A DNA stretch of 62,792 nt from Paenibacillus agaridevorans (GCF_003112455.1 NZ_BDQX01000458.1:467090-529881); one strand, 5' to 3'. Positions 8,567 through 16,530 are shown, numbered from the stretch's first letter. A program made the numbers and translations. The notes: generated by a model from the sequence alone, not told the origin.

Positions 8567-9199
8567 CTAGATCATATAATCAAATATTTGCTCCTGCACT
8601 TTGCCGCTTCGCTCCTGCCGCAACTCTTTGCTTCGCTCTTGTCCCAGCTTCGCTTTAATGGCCTGAATCACGATTCCCGCGGCAGCACCGCCAGCTATGA
8701 TCAGAAGCGGATGGATCAAGGAACCACCTACGAACAGCAGCAGCACGGTGACCCCGATAAGTACGGCCGATGCTTTGTCGACGAGCGCCTTTTTACCGTA
8801 TTTGATGGCTGCATACGCGATTAGCGCCACGATCGTCGCCCTGATCGACAGAAATGCCGCTTCAATCTTGGGATTGTCTTTCACCTGCAGAAATACATAA
8901 GACAGCACAACGATAATACAGAACGTTGGCAGCAGCATCCCTATCATAGCGGCTAACGCTCCACGAATACCGGCGATCCGGTATCCGATAAAAGTAGCGG
9001 AATTAATCGCAACCGCGCCTGGTATGGATTGCGCAACAGCGAATACATCTCCAATATCCTCGCTGTCCATCCATTTGCGTTTCTCCACAACTTCCTTCTC
9101 CATCGCCGGCATGACCGCAAAGCCGCCTCCGAAGGTCGCCGGAGCTATTCTCAGAAACGTTGTGAACAGCTGCCAGATTGTTTTCCCGGTCTCCGTCAT
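8567..9199 (-). CDS. Chromate transporter, short ChrA-type subunit (first gene of pair)
   Basis: Partner half-transporter of about 210 residues. Key motifs are ATFGGGFAVMPAMEKEVVEK, WMDSEDIGDVFAVAQSIPGA and GALAAMIGMLLPTFCIIVV. The charged C-terminal tail (about 25 residues) is longer than in the second half. The frame is open to an ATG at 9217, which lacks a ribosome site; the ATG at 9199 is preceded by GGGGGGACGGGAG. It is first in the minus-strand operon chromate transporter - chromate transporter - FGE. The two halves are expected to be inserted in opposite orientation and work as a heterodimer, as shown for the short-chain pair of Bacillus subtilis. Confidence 0.88.
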   Translation of the reverse strand: MTETGKTIWQLFTTFLRIAPATFGGGFAVMPAMEKEVVEKRKWMDSEDIGDVFAVAQSIPGAVAINSATFIGYRIAGIRGALAAMIGMLLPTFCIIVVLSYVFLQVKDNPKIEAAFLSIRATIVALIAYAAIKYGKKALVDKASAVLIGVTVLLLFVGGSLIHPLLIIAGGAAAGIVIQAIKAKLGQERSKELRQERSGKVQEQIFDYMI

Positions 9200-9527
9200 C
9201 TTCTCCCGTCCCCCCATGATGTCATCTGAAAATCAATGCCGTTTATGCAATCAAGCTTTCCGTTCCAAACTCTATAGAACTAGTATAGCATCTTTTTTTC
9301 ATTTTGGAATTAAGTTTTTATGAAAAGGGCTATAAGTATTTGTGATATGGTCAAATATATGAAAAATCGTTGATTTCTCGTCATTATCCAGAGAGGAATA
9401 CTGAGGATTCGTTGGAGTTTTTATCATTTTGCAAATAAGTGGATATACTTGTAGAGATTCTAGCAACCACCCTTCTTTTAAGCTATGATGAATATTAAAG
9501 GTGTATAAAGGAATAGGAGAAGTTGGG
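9200..9527. other. Divergent intergenic region with probable promoters
   Basis: A/T-rich spacer between the chromate operon (minus) and the ROK regulator (plus). On the plus strand TTATCA (9421-9426) and TATACT (9444-9449) are 17 bases apart and may drive the ROK gene. On the minus strand a TATACT-like box lies near 9280-9285 with a weak -35 region. No open reading frame or repeat was seen. Confidence 0.45.
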
Positions 9528-10730
9528 ATGAGGACAGATGGACAAACCGCAAAACAATCCGTGAAACAAACGGTGTATCAACATATTGCGCATCAGGGCA
9601 TCGTCTCCAAAGCCGATTTGCTTCCAAGCTATTCGTTGACTTCGAGCACGATGAATCGTCTGCTGGAAGAGCTGCTGGGCGACGGTTTGATCGCGGAATC
9701 CGGATTCGGCCCTTCCAGCGGCGGAAGGAAGCCCATACTCTATAAAATTAACGAAACCTACGGTTACGTTTTTGGACTGGAAATTTCGCGTTTTTACTCC
9801 ACGCTTGGTTTGTTCGACATGGACATGAATCCCAAGTCTTTCGTCCGCTGGCGAATGGATGAGGATATGACGCCGGAACAATTCGTAAAGTATGTCGCGG
9901 GGCGAATCCGGGTGCTGCTGGCCGATCATGGCTTGACGGAGTCCCGGATCATCGGTATCGGCATCGGCGCCGTCGGACCGTTGAACCGCGAGGAAGGCAT
10001 CATACTGAACCCGCTGTACTTCCCTGCAAAGGGCTGGAGCAACGTGCCCATCTGCAGCTTGATCGAACAAGCGACTGGGATTGCCGCCATGCTGGATAAC
10101 GGAGCGAACACCGCGCTGATCGGCGAGCACTGGGCGCTGCGGCACGAAGGCATCGAGCACATGGTCTATGTGCATGCAGGAATAAGTATGCGCTCCGCGA
10201 TGATGTCCTACGGCCGCATCGTCTACGGCTCCGTGGATATGGAGGGCTCCATCGGACAGATGATTATTCAGACCGACGGGCCGCGCCTTAACGAAGAAGG
10301 CAACTACGGGGCGCTGGAGGCATTTGTCTCCGTCCAGGCGCTGGAGAAGCAGGCACGCTCGGATGCCAAGATGGGCCGCGGCGACCTGACGAATATGTAC
10401 CATCTCCCTGCCGAGCGTATCGGCTACGATACGCTGCTCAGGGAGCTGGCGAGAGACAGCGCCTACGTATCGGAGCTGTTCCTTCGCTCGGCGAGATATT
10501 TTGGGATCGGCTTGTCCAATGTGATCAACCTGTTCCACCCTCAGACGATTGTCCTCGGCGGCACGCTGGTAACCTCGCATGAGCGCTTCTTCCAGACAGC
10601 GACGGAGGTTGCCCGAAGCAACGCCTATCATAATCCGGAATACGTGCCCGTGTTTTCCAAGGGCGTGCTCAAGGAAGACGCCGTCGCGACCGGCGCGGCT
10701 CTGATGGTCTGGAAGGCGATGCCGGTATAA
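9528..10730 (+). CDS. ROK-family transcriptional regulator (XylR/NagC type), degenerate kinase domain
   Basis: Sugar-responsive regulator of 400 residues. An N-terminal winged helix covers roughly residues 5-70 (KQTVYQHIAHQGIVSKADLL, then SYSLTSSTMNRLLEELLGDG), followed by a ROK fold (IGIGIGAVGPLNREEGIIL, and FGIGLSNVINLFHPQTIVLGG near the end). In the usual N-D-A-N kinase motif the aspartate is Gly here (LDNGANTALIGEHW). The Cys-rich zinc loop (CGxxGC) is replaced by NEEGNYGALEAF. It is therefore unlikely to phosphorylate a sugar and probably only binds one. The ATG at 9528 has AGGAGA eight bases upstream; the in-frame GTG at 9501 has none. No sugar gene adjoins it, so its targets may lie elsewhere. 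Confidence 0.88.
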   Translation: MRTDGQTAKQSVKQTVYQHIAHQGIVSKADLLPSYSLTSSTMNRLLEELLGDGLIAESGFGPSSGGRKPILYKINETYGYVFGLEISRFYSTLGLFDMDMNPKSFVRWRMDEDMTPEQFVKYVAGRIRVLLADHGLTESRIIGIGIGAVGPLNREEGIILNPLYFPAKGWSNVPICSLIEQATGIAAMLDNGANTALIGEHWALRHEGIEHMVYVHAGISMRSAMMSYGRIVYGSVDMEGSIGQMIIQTDGPRLNEEGNYGALEAFVSVQALEKQARSDAKMGRGDLTNMYHLPAERIGYDTLLRELARDSAYVSELFLRSARYFGIGLSNVINLFHPQTIVLGGTLVTSHERFFQTATEVARSNAYHNPEYVPVFSKGVLKEDAVATGAALMVWKAMPV

Positions 10731-10781
10731 TAACCCGGCCTTTCGGTTCAAACGACGATCGGCTGTCCTATCAGGATAAAA

Positions 10782-10842
10782 GAAAAATCACGTTGTATGC
10801 TCCCGTCTACCTGGTGCAGGAGAGCAACAACGTGATTTTTTA
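10782..10842. terminator. Long bidirectional terminator hairpin
   Basis: AAAAATCACGTTGT pairs with ACAACGTGATTTTT, with additional TGCTC/GAGCA pairing inside the loop. It separates the convergent ROK and UlaG-like genes. Confidence 0.85.
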
Positions 10843-10880
10843 ATGTATAGGAATCGAAGCGCTCCGATAGCCGTTTTTCG

Positions 10881-11723
10881 CTACTTCAAATAAACGAATC
10901 GCTCGCCCGGCGCGAACATATGGAAGCTCGAACTTGGATAATGTTTGTACATATAATCGACGAAATAAGCCGGATTCTCGTCATTATGAGCGAACAATCC
11001 GTAATGCATCGGCACGGTCAGCCTTGCGCCGATCGCGACGCTGAGCTCGGCAGCCTCCCTGTAGTTCATGTTGCCGACGATGCCTTTGCGGGCCCGGACA
11101 TAATCGCGACCGTTGATCGGCAGCAGCGCGACGTCGATCTCTTGCGGCTTCAGCCAATCCTCCAGCTCCGTAAAGCCAATGGTATCCCCGGCATGCAGCA
11201 GCTTGATCTCCCCCAGCGTAGCGACATAACTTAAGTAGAAATGCTCACCTGCCCCATCCGTTTCAAAATCCTCGTGTTTCGCTGCGTGTGCGGCAATTGA
11301 TACGCCCTCCGCCAGTTGCAGGTTATCTCCATGCGAAATCCCGATCAACTGCTCCTCGGCGACTCCCCATTCCATCATTAGGCCCAGGTGAGCTTTGGGG
11401 ACGATGAACTTCGTTTTGTTCGATCGGGCTATTTCTTGCAAGGTAAGCTTGTCCATATGATCCTCATGGTGATGCGAGCAGACGACATAGTCCACGTCTA
11501 GACACTCCGAGGGCAACAACGGCGTCCTGAAAGCTCTCTGCCAAGGGTCGCCGGCAAGTTCGTAAACCCAATCGGATAGGTACGGATCAAAGAGGACGGT
11601 GGTTTCCTTCCATTTGACCAGAAATCCTTCCTGTCCCAATGACCAGATGGCAATCGCTTCTTGCGGAAGTGTCGTGGAATGCATTTGATTGAATACGGTT
11701 GCAGAATACTTGTTTGGTTTCAT
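10881..11723 (-). CDS. Metallo-beta-lactamase-fold hydrolase, UlaG-like
   Basis: Predicted cytoplasmic metal-dependent hydrolase, 280 residues. The signature HxHxDH is present as SHHHEDHMDKL (His84, His86, Asp88, His89). Further ligands are likely in KHEDFETDG, LLHAGDTIGF and the C-terminal VPMHYGLFAHNDENP, which resembles UlaG (L-ascorbate-6-phosphate lactonase) and its relatives. The frame extends upstream, but the ATG at 11723 has GAGGAGAG nine bases upstream and is the likely start. A short inverted-repeat element begins 38 bases upstream and may supply part of its promoter. It stands alone, so a sugar-lactone substrate is only a family-based guess. Confidence 0.85.
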   Translation of the reverse strand: MKPNKYSATVFNQMHSTTLPQEAIAIWSLGQEGFLVKWKETTVLFDPYLSDWVYELAGDPWQRAFRTPLLPSECLDVDYVVCSHHHEDHMDKLTLQEIARSNKTKFIVPKAHLGLMMEWGVAEEQLIGISHGDNLQLAEGVSIAAHAAKHEDFETDGAGEHFYLSYVATLGEIKLLHAGDTIGFTELEDWLKPQEIDVALLPINGRDYVRARKGIVGNMNYREAAELSVAIGARLTVPMHYGLFAHNDENPAYFVDYMYKHYPSSSFHMFAPGERFVYLK

Positions 11724-11760
11724 ATGCTCGCTCTCCTCAAATGAAATGATATAATAGATG

Positions 11761-11937
11761 TAGTTCAAAAAGTCCAATTTTGATTACGAGGTAACTCGGG
11801 AAGTATATCGACATCGAATCTTGCATTCAGCCGGACCTTCCGGTGCTCACGTAGCTTCCACTACGCTCCGCTCCTCAGTCCCTACTCTTCATACAACCTT
11901 CTCGGTACTGAAAATCGGACTTTTTAAACTCGAACTA
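11761..11937. repeat. Short intergenic element with terminal inverted repeats (MITE-like or structured RNA)
   Basis: The left end TAGTTCAAAAAGTCCAATTT and the inverted right end (TAGTTC, then GAGTTT, then AAAAAGTCCGATTTT) match at all but one base apart from a 6-base insertion on the right. The interior is unlike coding DNA and contains small hairpins (CCGGACCTTCCGG; CGTAG-6-CTACG). It has no open reading frame. It lies between the divergent UlaG-like gene and a plus-strand gene. The structure fits a non-autonomous miniature element or a structured RNA. From memory, similar sequences recur in Paenibacillus genomes, but I could not check this. Confidence 0.6.
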
Positions 11938-11980
11938 ATAGGGTAGAATCTATGAAACGATCGGAAGGATGGATCACACG

Positions 11981-13558
11981 ATGACTACAAAACAGCAACG
12001 CCAGCAGCAGCTTAGAAAGCTGATAGCGGATCGTGCCTGTGCCACGCCCCTGCTTCCCAGCGGACTGTGGTTCCATGGAGACATCCGCGACAACTTCTAT
12101 TATGCTTCTTATCTGTACACTGCTGCAAGCGAAGGCCAAGCCCTCGCGCTCGAGCAATCGTCTGCCCTTGATCTGGCTACTTCCGTACTGACGAAAGTCT
12201 TGCGTCTGCAAGACCGCGATCCGGACAGCGCTACTTACGGACATTGGCCGCTGAACCTAGGAGACAATCCTGCGCAAGCGCCGATCAACAAGCTGCCTGT
12301 CGAGATCATGTGTTGTCTCCTTACTTTCTTCCACGAAAAGCATAAAATGGATTTGACGCCGGAGCTTCGCTCCGAGCTTTCGTTATCCACCCAGCATATG
12401 TATCGTTCTCGTTACTATGCCGCGCCGCTAAGAACGTATAACCATCATGAAGCGAAACATACTGCTGCTGCTCTTCTACTAGGCACCGTACTTGAGGATT
12501 CGGAATTGCTTCGAGAAGGAGCGGCCCGCGTACGATCCACTTTGACGCAGCTGAAGACCTACGGCATGTCGGAATACGGCATCCTGCCATGGTTCTGGCA
12601 CTGGACGCAAGCTTATGCGGCCGCTTGGGAGATAGTCCGTGACGATGTTGTCAAAGCTGACATCCAGTCTCTGCTGGAATGGCTGTGGCAGGAACGTGCC
12701 GATTATTATTTCCACGGGGCATGGGCGGGACCGCATTCGCGTTCGTTGCCGCCTGACGCGCCTGCTGACCGCTGCGCTGCGTTCGATTATGTGCAATTCG
12801 GCGATTTCCCGCTGCCGGAAACGGTTCATCGTCCGGAATATGCCGGGCTGCTGGGTTACGAGATCCCGGATTACATCAGGCAATCCGCGTTGAAGCGTTC
12901 CTATCCCTATCAATTGCGACGCGACTATCCCGCTTCCGCGCTTGAACCGTCCGGCGAACGCCGACATAGCATCCTCTATATGGACGAAACGTTTGCGCTT
13001 GGCGGTATGCTGGAGCGAGCGGTCGAATTCGACAACGAGCAGCATCGCTGGGATGTGACGTTTCCTGTGACCGATGGTACCGTCAACCAAGCTTACTTCG
13101 TCCTGCCTGCTGCCAAAGCTGGCGACAAGCTGCGCCATAGCGGCGAAGCAGAGGAGATCGCGCTGGACCGCAATGTGCTTATTGCCTTGTACCAGCCTAC
13201 CTCTCCGGAAGAAGCCCGTCAATCTCTAGTAGGCGTGTTGCCGCCGGGAGAATGGATTGCGGATGCTCGCGCCGTGTATGGCATCGTCGGACAAGCGATG
13301 CTCGCCATTCACTTGATGAAGCCGTTCCGCCTGACGTCCAGACCTGATCGCTGCGAGATCGAGTCGATCGAAAGCGGCAGCAATGGCGTCGTCGTCGAAG
13401 CGATCTCCATCCGGGAAGCCGGGGCGAACGGCTTGACGACGCTTAGCGCATTTGTAGAGAACAGGCAAGCGAATGCTCCCGTATTTTCCGAGCAACCACT
13501 GTCCGCCTCATATGTAAGCGTGACCGGCGCAACGCTGACACTTAAGCATAGCCGGTAA
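11981..13558 (+). CDS. Protein of unknown function, possibly an (alpha/alpha)-toroid carbohydrate enzyme
   Basis: I do not recognise this 525-residue protein with certainty. It has no signal peptide or membrane segment. It is rich in Trp, Tyr and His. The first 270 residues look helical, with motifs such as GLWFHGDIRDNFYYASYL, TYNHHEAKHTAA and YFHGAWAGPHSRSL. The last 200 residues look like beta strands (HSILYMDETFALGGMLERAV, WDVTFPVTDGTVNQAYFV). A helical toroid followed by a beta sandwich is the layout of heparinase-like and related polysaccharide lyases or hydrolases, so a cytoplasmic glycan-processing enzyme is possible. AAGGATGG eight bases before the ATG at 11981 decides between two close ATGs (the other is 11969). 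No partner gene adjoins it. Confidence 0.75.
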   Translation: MTTKQQRQQQLRKLIADRACATPLLPSGLWFHGDIRDNFYYASYLYTAASEGQALALEQSSALDLATSVLTKVLRLQDRDPDSATYGHWPLNLGDNPAQAPINKLPVEIMCCLLTFFHEKHKMDLTPELRSELSLSTQHMYRSRYYAAPLRTYNHHEAKHTAAALLLGTVLEDSELLREGAARVRSTLTQLKTYGMSEYGILPWFWHWTQAYAAAWEIVRDDVVKADIQSLLEWLWQERADYYFHGAWAGPHSRSLPPDAPADRCAAFDYVQFGDFPLPETVHRPEYAGLLGYEIPDYIRQSALKRSYPYQLRRDYPASALEPSGERRHSILYMDETFALGGMLERAVEFDNEQHRWDVTFPVTDGTVNQAYFVLPAAKAGDKLRHSGEAEEIALDRNVLIALYQPTSPEEARQSLVGVLPPGEWIADARAVYGIVGQAMLAIHLMKPFRLTSRPDRCEIESIESGSNGVVVEAISIREAGANGLTTLSAFVENRQANAPVFSEQPLSASYVSVTGATLTLKHSR

Positions 13559-13666
13559 GATGCGAAGGTTGGAGCTAACGGCCTAGCCGCACAAGTGGCA
13601 TTCGCGAAGGGTCGGCCAACAAGCCGCCCCTTTACGCTAGCGTCGGCTTCCGCCTCCTGATCGCGA

Positions 13667-14056
13667 CTATTTTTGCAGCGGCAGCTCCTTCGCGAACCGT
13701 TCCTGGTACATGCGGGGGAGATGCTTAATTTTGTAATTGATCGTCTTCAGACTGTTCTGGAGCTCCACCAGCTGCGATTCGACCATCTCCCTGTGCTTAA
13801 GCAAAATTTCCATCCCCTTCTCGAGCACTGCGTCATTGTCGGTGCAATGCTGGATCAGGCTGCGCAAATCCTTGATAGGCATACGCGTCTGCTTAAGGCA
13901 ACAGATGAGATCGATCCAGTCGATGTCCTGCTCGCTGAAAATGCGTGTCCCATTGCGGCGGTCGATGAATGGCAGCAGACCTTCTTTGTCATAATATCGA
14001 ATGGTATGGATGGACAGCCCCGTTTTTTCGGCCGCCTGAGATATCGAATACGTCAT
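13667..14056 (-). CDS. MerR-family transcriptional regulator
   Basis: Regulator of 129 residues. The winged helix is at the N-terminus (YSISQAAEKTGLSIHTIRYY, then DKEGLLPF), followed by a long coiled-coil dimerisation helix (about residues 75-115). It lacks the metal-binding cysteines of true MerR/CueR proteins, so it belongs to the group sensing small molecules or redox stress. It diverges from the aldo/keto reductase gene, whose promoter has the 19-base spacer and central dyad that MerR proteins act on. It very probably activates that gene and may regulate itself from the same spacer. Confidence 0.92.
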   Translation of the reverse strand: MTYSISQAAEKTGLSIHTIRYYDKEGLLPFIDRRNGTRIFSEQDIDWIDLICCLKQTRMPIKDLRSLIQHCTDNDAVLEKGMEILLKHREMVESQLVELQNSLKTINYKIKHLPRMYQERFAKELPLQK

Positions 14057-14209
14057 GATTCATACCTGCTTTCCAAGGCAATACATATATACTAAATGTC
14101 TAGAGGTTACGCCAACCTCCGCGGATTGTCAATGCTTGCAAGGAACAAACATCAGATTGCGGCTCTGCATAACAGCGCCAGTTTTTTTGTCCAATATATT
14201 CTGGACGTA

Positions 14210-14240
14210 TTGACCTAGAGTCCACTCTATCTTGTATGTT
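14210..14240 (+). promoter_or_regulatory. MerR-type promoter of the aldo/keto reductase gene
   Basis: TTGACC (14210-14215) and TATGTT (14235-14240) are separated by 19 bases rather than 17. The spacer contains the perfect dyad TAGAGTCCACTCTA (14216-14229). This over-long spacer with a centred palindrome is the hallmark of promoters activated by MerR-type DNA distortion. The MerR gene lies divergently next to it. Confidence 0.8.
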
Positions 14241-14277
14241 GTTGTAGAACCTATTCTCGAGAGGAGCCAACCTTACT

Positions 14278-15198
14278 ATGAAAATGATTCCAATAGCAGG
14301 CACGGATCTAACCGCCTCCAATATTGTCCTCGGCTGCATGCGCATTAAGGGCATGTCCCTGCAAGACACCGAAACGCTAATTCGCACCTCGATGGAAGAG
14401 GGCGTCAATTTCTTCGACCATGCGGATATCTATGGCGGCGGCGAATGCGAGACACATTTCTCCAAGGCGATTGGCATGAACGCAAACCTTCGCGAAAAGA
14501 TGATCATCCAGAGCAAATGCGGCATTCGCGGCGGATATTTCGACTTCTCCAAGGAGCATATCCTCGCTTCCGTCGATGGTATTCTTGGGCGTCTAAACAC
14601 GGATTATTTGGATATTTTGCTGCTGCACCGTCCCGACGCGCTCGTGGAGCCGGAAGAAGTCGCCGAAGCCTTCGACAGCCTGCAAGCGAGCGGCAAGGTC
14701 CGTCATTTCGGCGTCTCCAACCATTCGCCGTTGCAGATCGAGCTGCTCAAAAAATTCGTAAAACAGCCGATCGTCGCCAACCAGCTGCAATTCAGCATCG
14801 CGCATACGCCGCTTGTCGATTCCGGCATTGCGCTGAACATGAATATCGACCAGTCCGTCAACCGCGATGGAGGCATTCTCGACTACAGCCGTCTTCACGA
14901 TATTACGGTCCAAGCCTGGTCGCCATTCCAGCAAGGATTCTTTAAAGGTCCGTTCCTCGGCGATTTGGAGAACTACAAGGAGCTTAACGAGTATATCGAC
15001 ACGCTCGCGGCCAAATACGATGTCACCAACACGGCGATTGCCGTGGCTTGGATTACCCGTCATCCGGCGAATATCCAGGTCGTGCTGGGCACGACGAACG
15101 TCGGCCGTCTCAAGGATTCCTGCAAAGGCTCCGACATTCCGCTGACGCGCCAGGAATGGTACGGCATCTACAAAGCTGCAGGTAATATGGTGCCTTAA
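14278..15198 (+). CDS. Aldo/keto reductase (YdhF-like oxidoreductase)
   Basis: NADPH-dependent reductase of aldehydes or ketones, 306 residues, cytoplasmic TIM barrel. The catalytic tetrad is complete: Asp47 and Tyr52 in FFDHADIYGGG, Lys80 in IIQSKCGI and His117 in ILLLHRPDAL. The C-terminal phosphate-binding region is visible (VVLGTTNVGRLKDS). The sequence resembles the YdhF branch of the family. GAGAGGAG precedes the ATG. It is controlled, by inference, by the divergent MerR regulator, which suggests a role in detoxifying a reactive carbonyl or similar inducer. A terminator follows. Confidence 0.92.
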   Translation: MKMIPIAGTDLTASNIVLGCMRIKGMSLQDTETLIRTSMEEGVNFFDHADIYGGGECETHFSKAIGMNANLREKMIIQSKCGIRGGYFDFSKEHILASVDGILGRLNTDYLDILLLHRPDALVEPEEVAEAFDSLQASGKVRHFGVSNHSPLQIELLKKFVKQPIVANQLQFSIAHTPLVDSGIALNMNIDQSVNRDGGILDYSRLHDITVQAWSPFQQGFFKGPFLGDLENYKELNEYIDTLAAKYDVTNTAIAVAWITRHPANIQVVLGTTNVGRLKDSCKGSDIPLTRQEWYGIYKAAGNMVP

Positions 15199-15319
15199 CG
15201 GGCAGTAAGCTGCTCGTATTTCATTTGGGACACTGCTTATAAAATGAAGCTGACGACATATAAACTGCTTGGAAATCTTGCAGCTGACATTCGTCCTTTA
15301 ATAGGGTTTGCCTTCGGCG

Positions 15320-15372
15320 AAGAACGCTTGAATCCACCTGACTGCCAGGTTGATTTGCGCGTTCTTTTTTTT
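15320..15372 (+). terminator. Rho-independent terminator
   Basis: AAGAACGC pairs with GCGTTCTT, with an inner ACCTG/CAGGT stem, and an eight-T run follows. It ends transcription from the aldo/keto reductase gene. Confidence 0.75.
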
Positions 15373-15478
15373 GAGTGAATGCAACATGCGCGTAGCACAT
15401 CGCGCGGCGTTTGTTGACGGCTTCATGATGTTTTTGCAGAAACTTGCATTACCGTAAAAATGAGAGGAGATGATCACG

Positions 15479-16150
15479 ATGACGTTTGAGAAGGAACACG
15501 AAGCGTTTATCCAGTGACATTTGGAAAGACGGGCCGGGGAACGAAAAGGAAGACTGGTGCGTGGACATCTGGAAGCGGAAACGCTGTTTTGCAAGCAGGT
15601 ATGGTGGCCGCTCCGGGGTAACTTTCTTGGGCTCCATCCGGAGTACGAGGTGCTGGATTGGCGCGGTTACTCGTACTTTTGCGATTTTGTGTATATGACG
15701 GGCATGGAGAAGATTGTCATAGAAATAAAAGGCTTCGGCCCCCACGTCAAAAACATGGACCGACAAAAGTATTGTAACGAGCTCAATCGGGAAACGTTCC
15801 TTACCTCTATCGGCTATCACGTTATTTCCTTCGCTTACGACGATGTGGCGCAACGCCCGGAGCTGTGCGTAACATTGCTTCGCATGGTATTAAGCCGATT
15901 CGAGGCATCGGCTACACCTGTGACAATCTGCTCGCTGGCCGAACGCGAGACGATTCGGCTCGCCTATACGCTCGCTCGACCCCTGCGGGTTGCCGATGTT
16001 GCCAAGCACGTCGGAATCGACCGGCGTACAGCCGTCAAGGCACTGCGTTCATTATGCGATCACGGCTTGTTTACTTCCGTCACGGTCCCAAATGGCAAAT
16101 ACGTGGTGAAGTACGTGATGAAGCCTCATGCATTATTTGCAATCAGATAA
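15479..16150 (+). pseudogene. PD-(D/E)xK nuclease-like protein with winged helix, interrupted by an in-frame TGA
   Basis: An ATG at 15479 with AGGAG nine bases upstream opens a frame that meets TGA at 15515-15517 after 12 codons (CAG TGA CAT). The same frame then stays open to 16150 and encodes a convincing protein. Residues after the stop give a likely PD-(D/E)xK core: SYFCDFVYMTG, then KIVIEIKGFGPH with the E-x-K, then FLTSIGYHVISFAYDD as in DUF559-type very-short-patch-like nucleases. The last 75 residues form a winged helix (PLRVADVAKHVGIDRRTAVK). A single TGG-to-TGA change would explain the stop. An intact 209-residue product could start at the TTG at 15521, but no ribosome site precedes it. 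The family is probably a housekeeping-type protein of Paenibacillaceae; its function is unknown to me. Confidence 0.7.
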
Positions 16151-16175
16151 GAGTCGCTGGATAGTTGGTGGCATC

Positions 16176-16222
16176 GTTTTGTACATTTAAATACCAATTT
16201 CAAGGCAATACTTGTACAAAAC
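16176..16222. repeat. Nine-base inverted repeat, possible terminator
   Basis: GTTTTGTAC (16176-16184) and GTACAAAAC (16214-16222) are perfect inverse copies 29 bases apart. It lies 26 bases after the nuclease-like gene and shares the TTGTAC core with the palindromic units that follow. Confidence 0.6.
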
Positions 16223-16275
16223 TGTGCATGTTGCAATTCAGCTTCGTGCCTAAGGGATACAGTAGATTCGGGAGG

Positions 16276-16330
16276 TATTCAGGAGGCTTTCAGTTGGATT
16301 TCAGTTGACTTTCAGCAGGCTTTCAGTAGG
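16276..16330. repeat. Tandem 11-bp repeat (CTTTCAGTNGG)
   Basis: Five end-to-end 11-base units, the first degenerate: TATTCAGGAGG, CTTTCAGTTGG, ATTTCAGTTGA, CTTTCAGCAGG, CTTTCAGTAGG. A related unit (TCTTCAGCAGG) recurs at 16440-16450 inside the next repeat array. Confidence 0.75.
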
Positions 16331-16339
16331 CAACAGAGG

Positions 16340-16530
16340 AAAATTGTACAAATATACACAATTTTCATGGGTAGACCAGGGGTAAACAGTAAAATTGTAC
16401 AAATATACATAAATTTCAATAGTAGCAAGCTAAAACGCCTCTTCAGCAGGCCAAAATTGTGTATTTTGGTACAATTCTTTCACGATCAGCTGAAATCGGG
16501 AGAAAAATTGAGCATATTTGCACAATCATC
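16340..16530. repeat. Degenerate array of AT-rich palindromic units, about 51 bp apart
   Basis: Four units begin with AAAATTG at 16340, 16391, 16453 and 16504 (steps of 51, 62 and 51). The first is the best palindrome: AAAATTGT (16340-16347) and ACAATTTT (16358-16365) flank a 10-base centre. The 62-base step equals 51 plus an inserted 11-base CTTTCAG-type unit. The third centre is in the opposite orientation. The spacers between the cores are unrelated to one another. It lies in the gap between the nuclease-like gene and the triterpene cyclase gene. Confidence 0.65.

Noticed and set aside
9495..10751. 418-codon open frame on the minus strand opposite the ROK gene
   Set aside because: It is the reverse of a clear ROK protein, has no ribosome site and its translation resembles no protein family.
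15298..15853. Minus-strand frames opposite the nuclease-like gene
   Set aside because: They are antisense to a frame with clear nuclease and winged-helix motifs and have no start signals.
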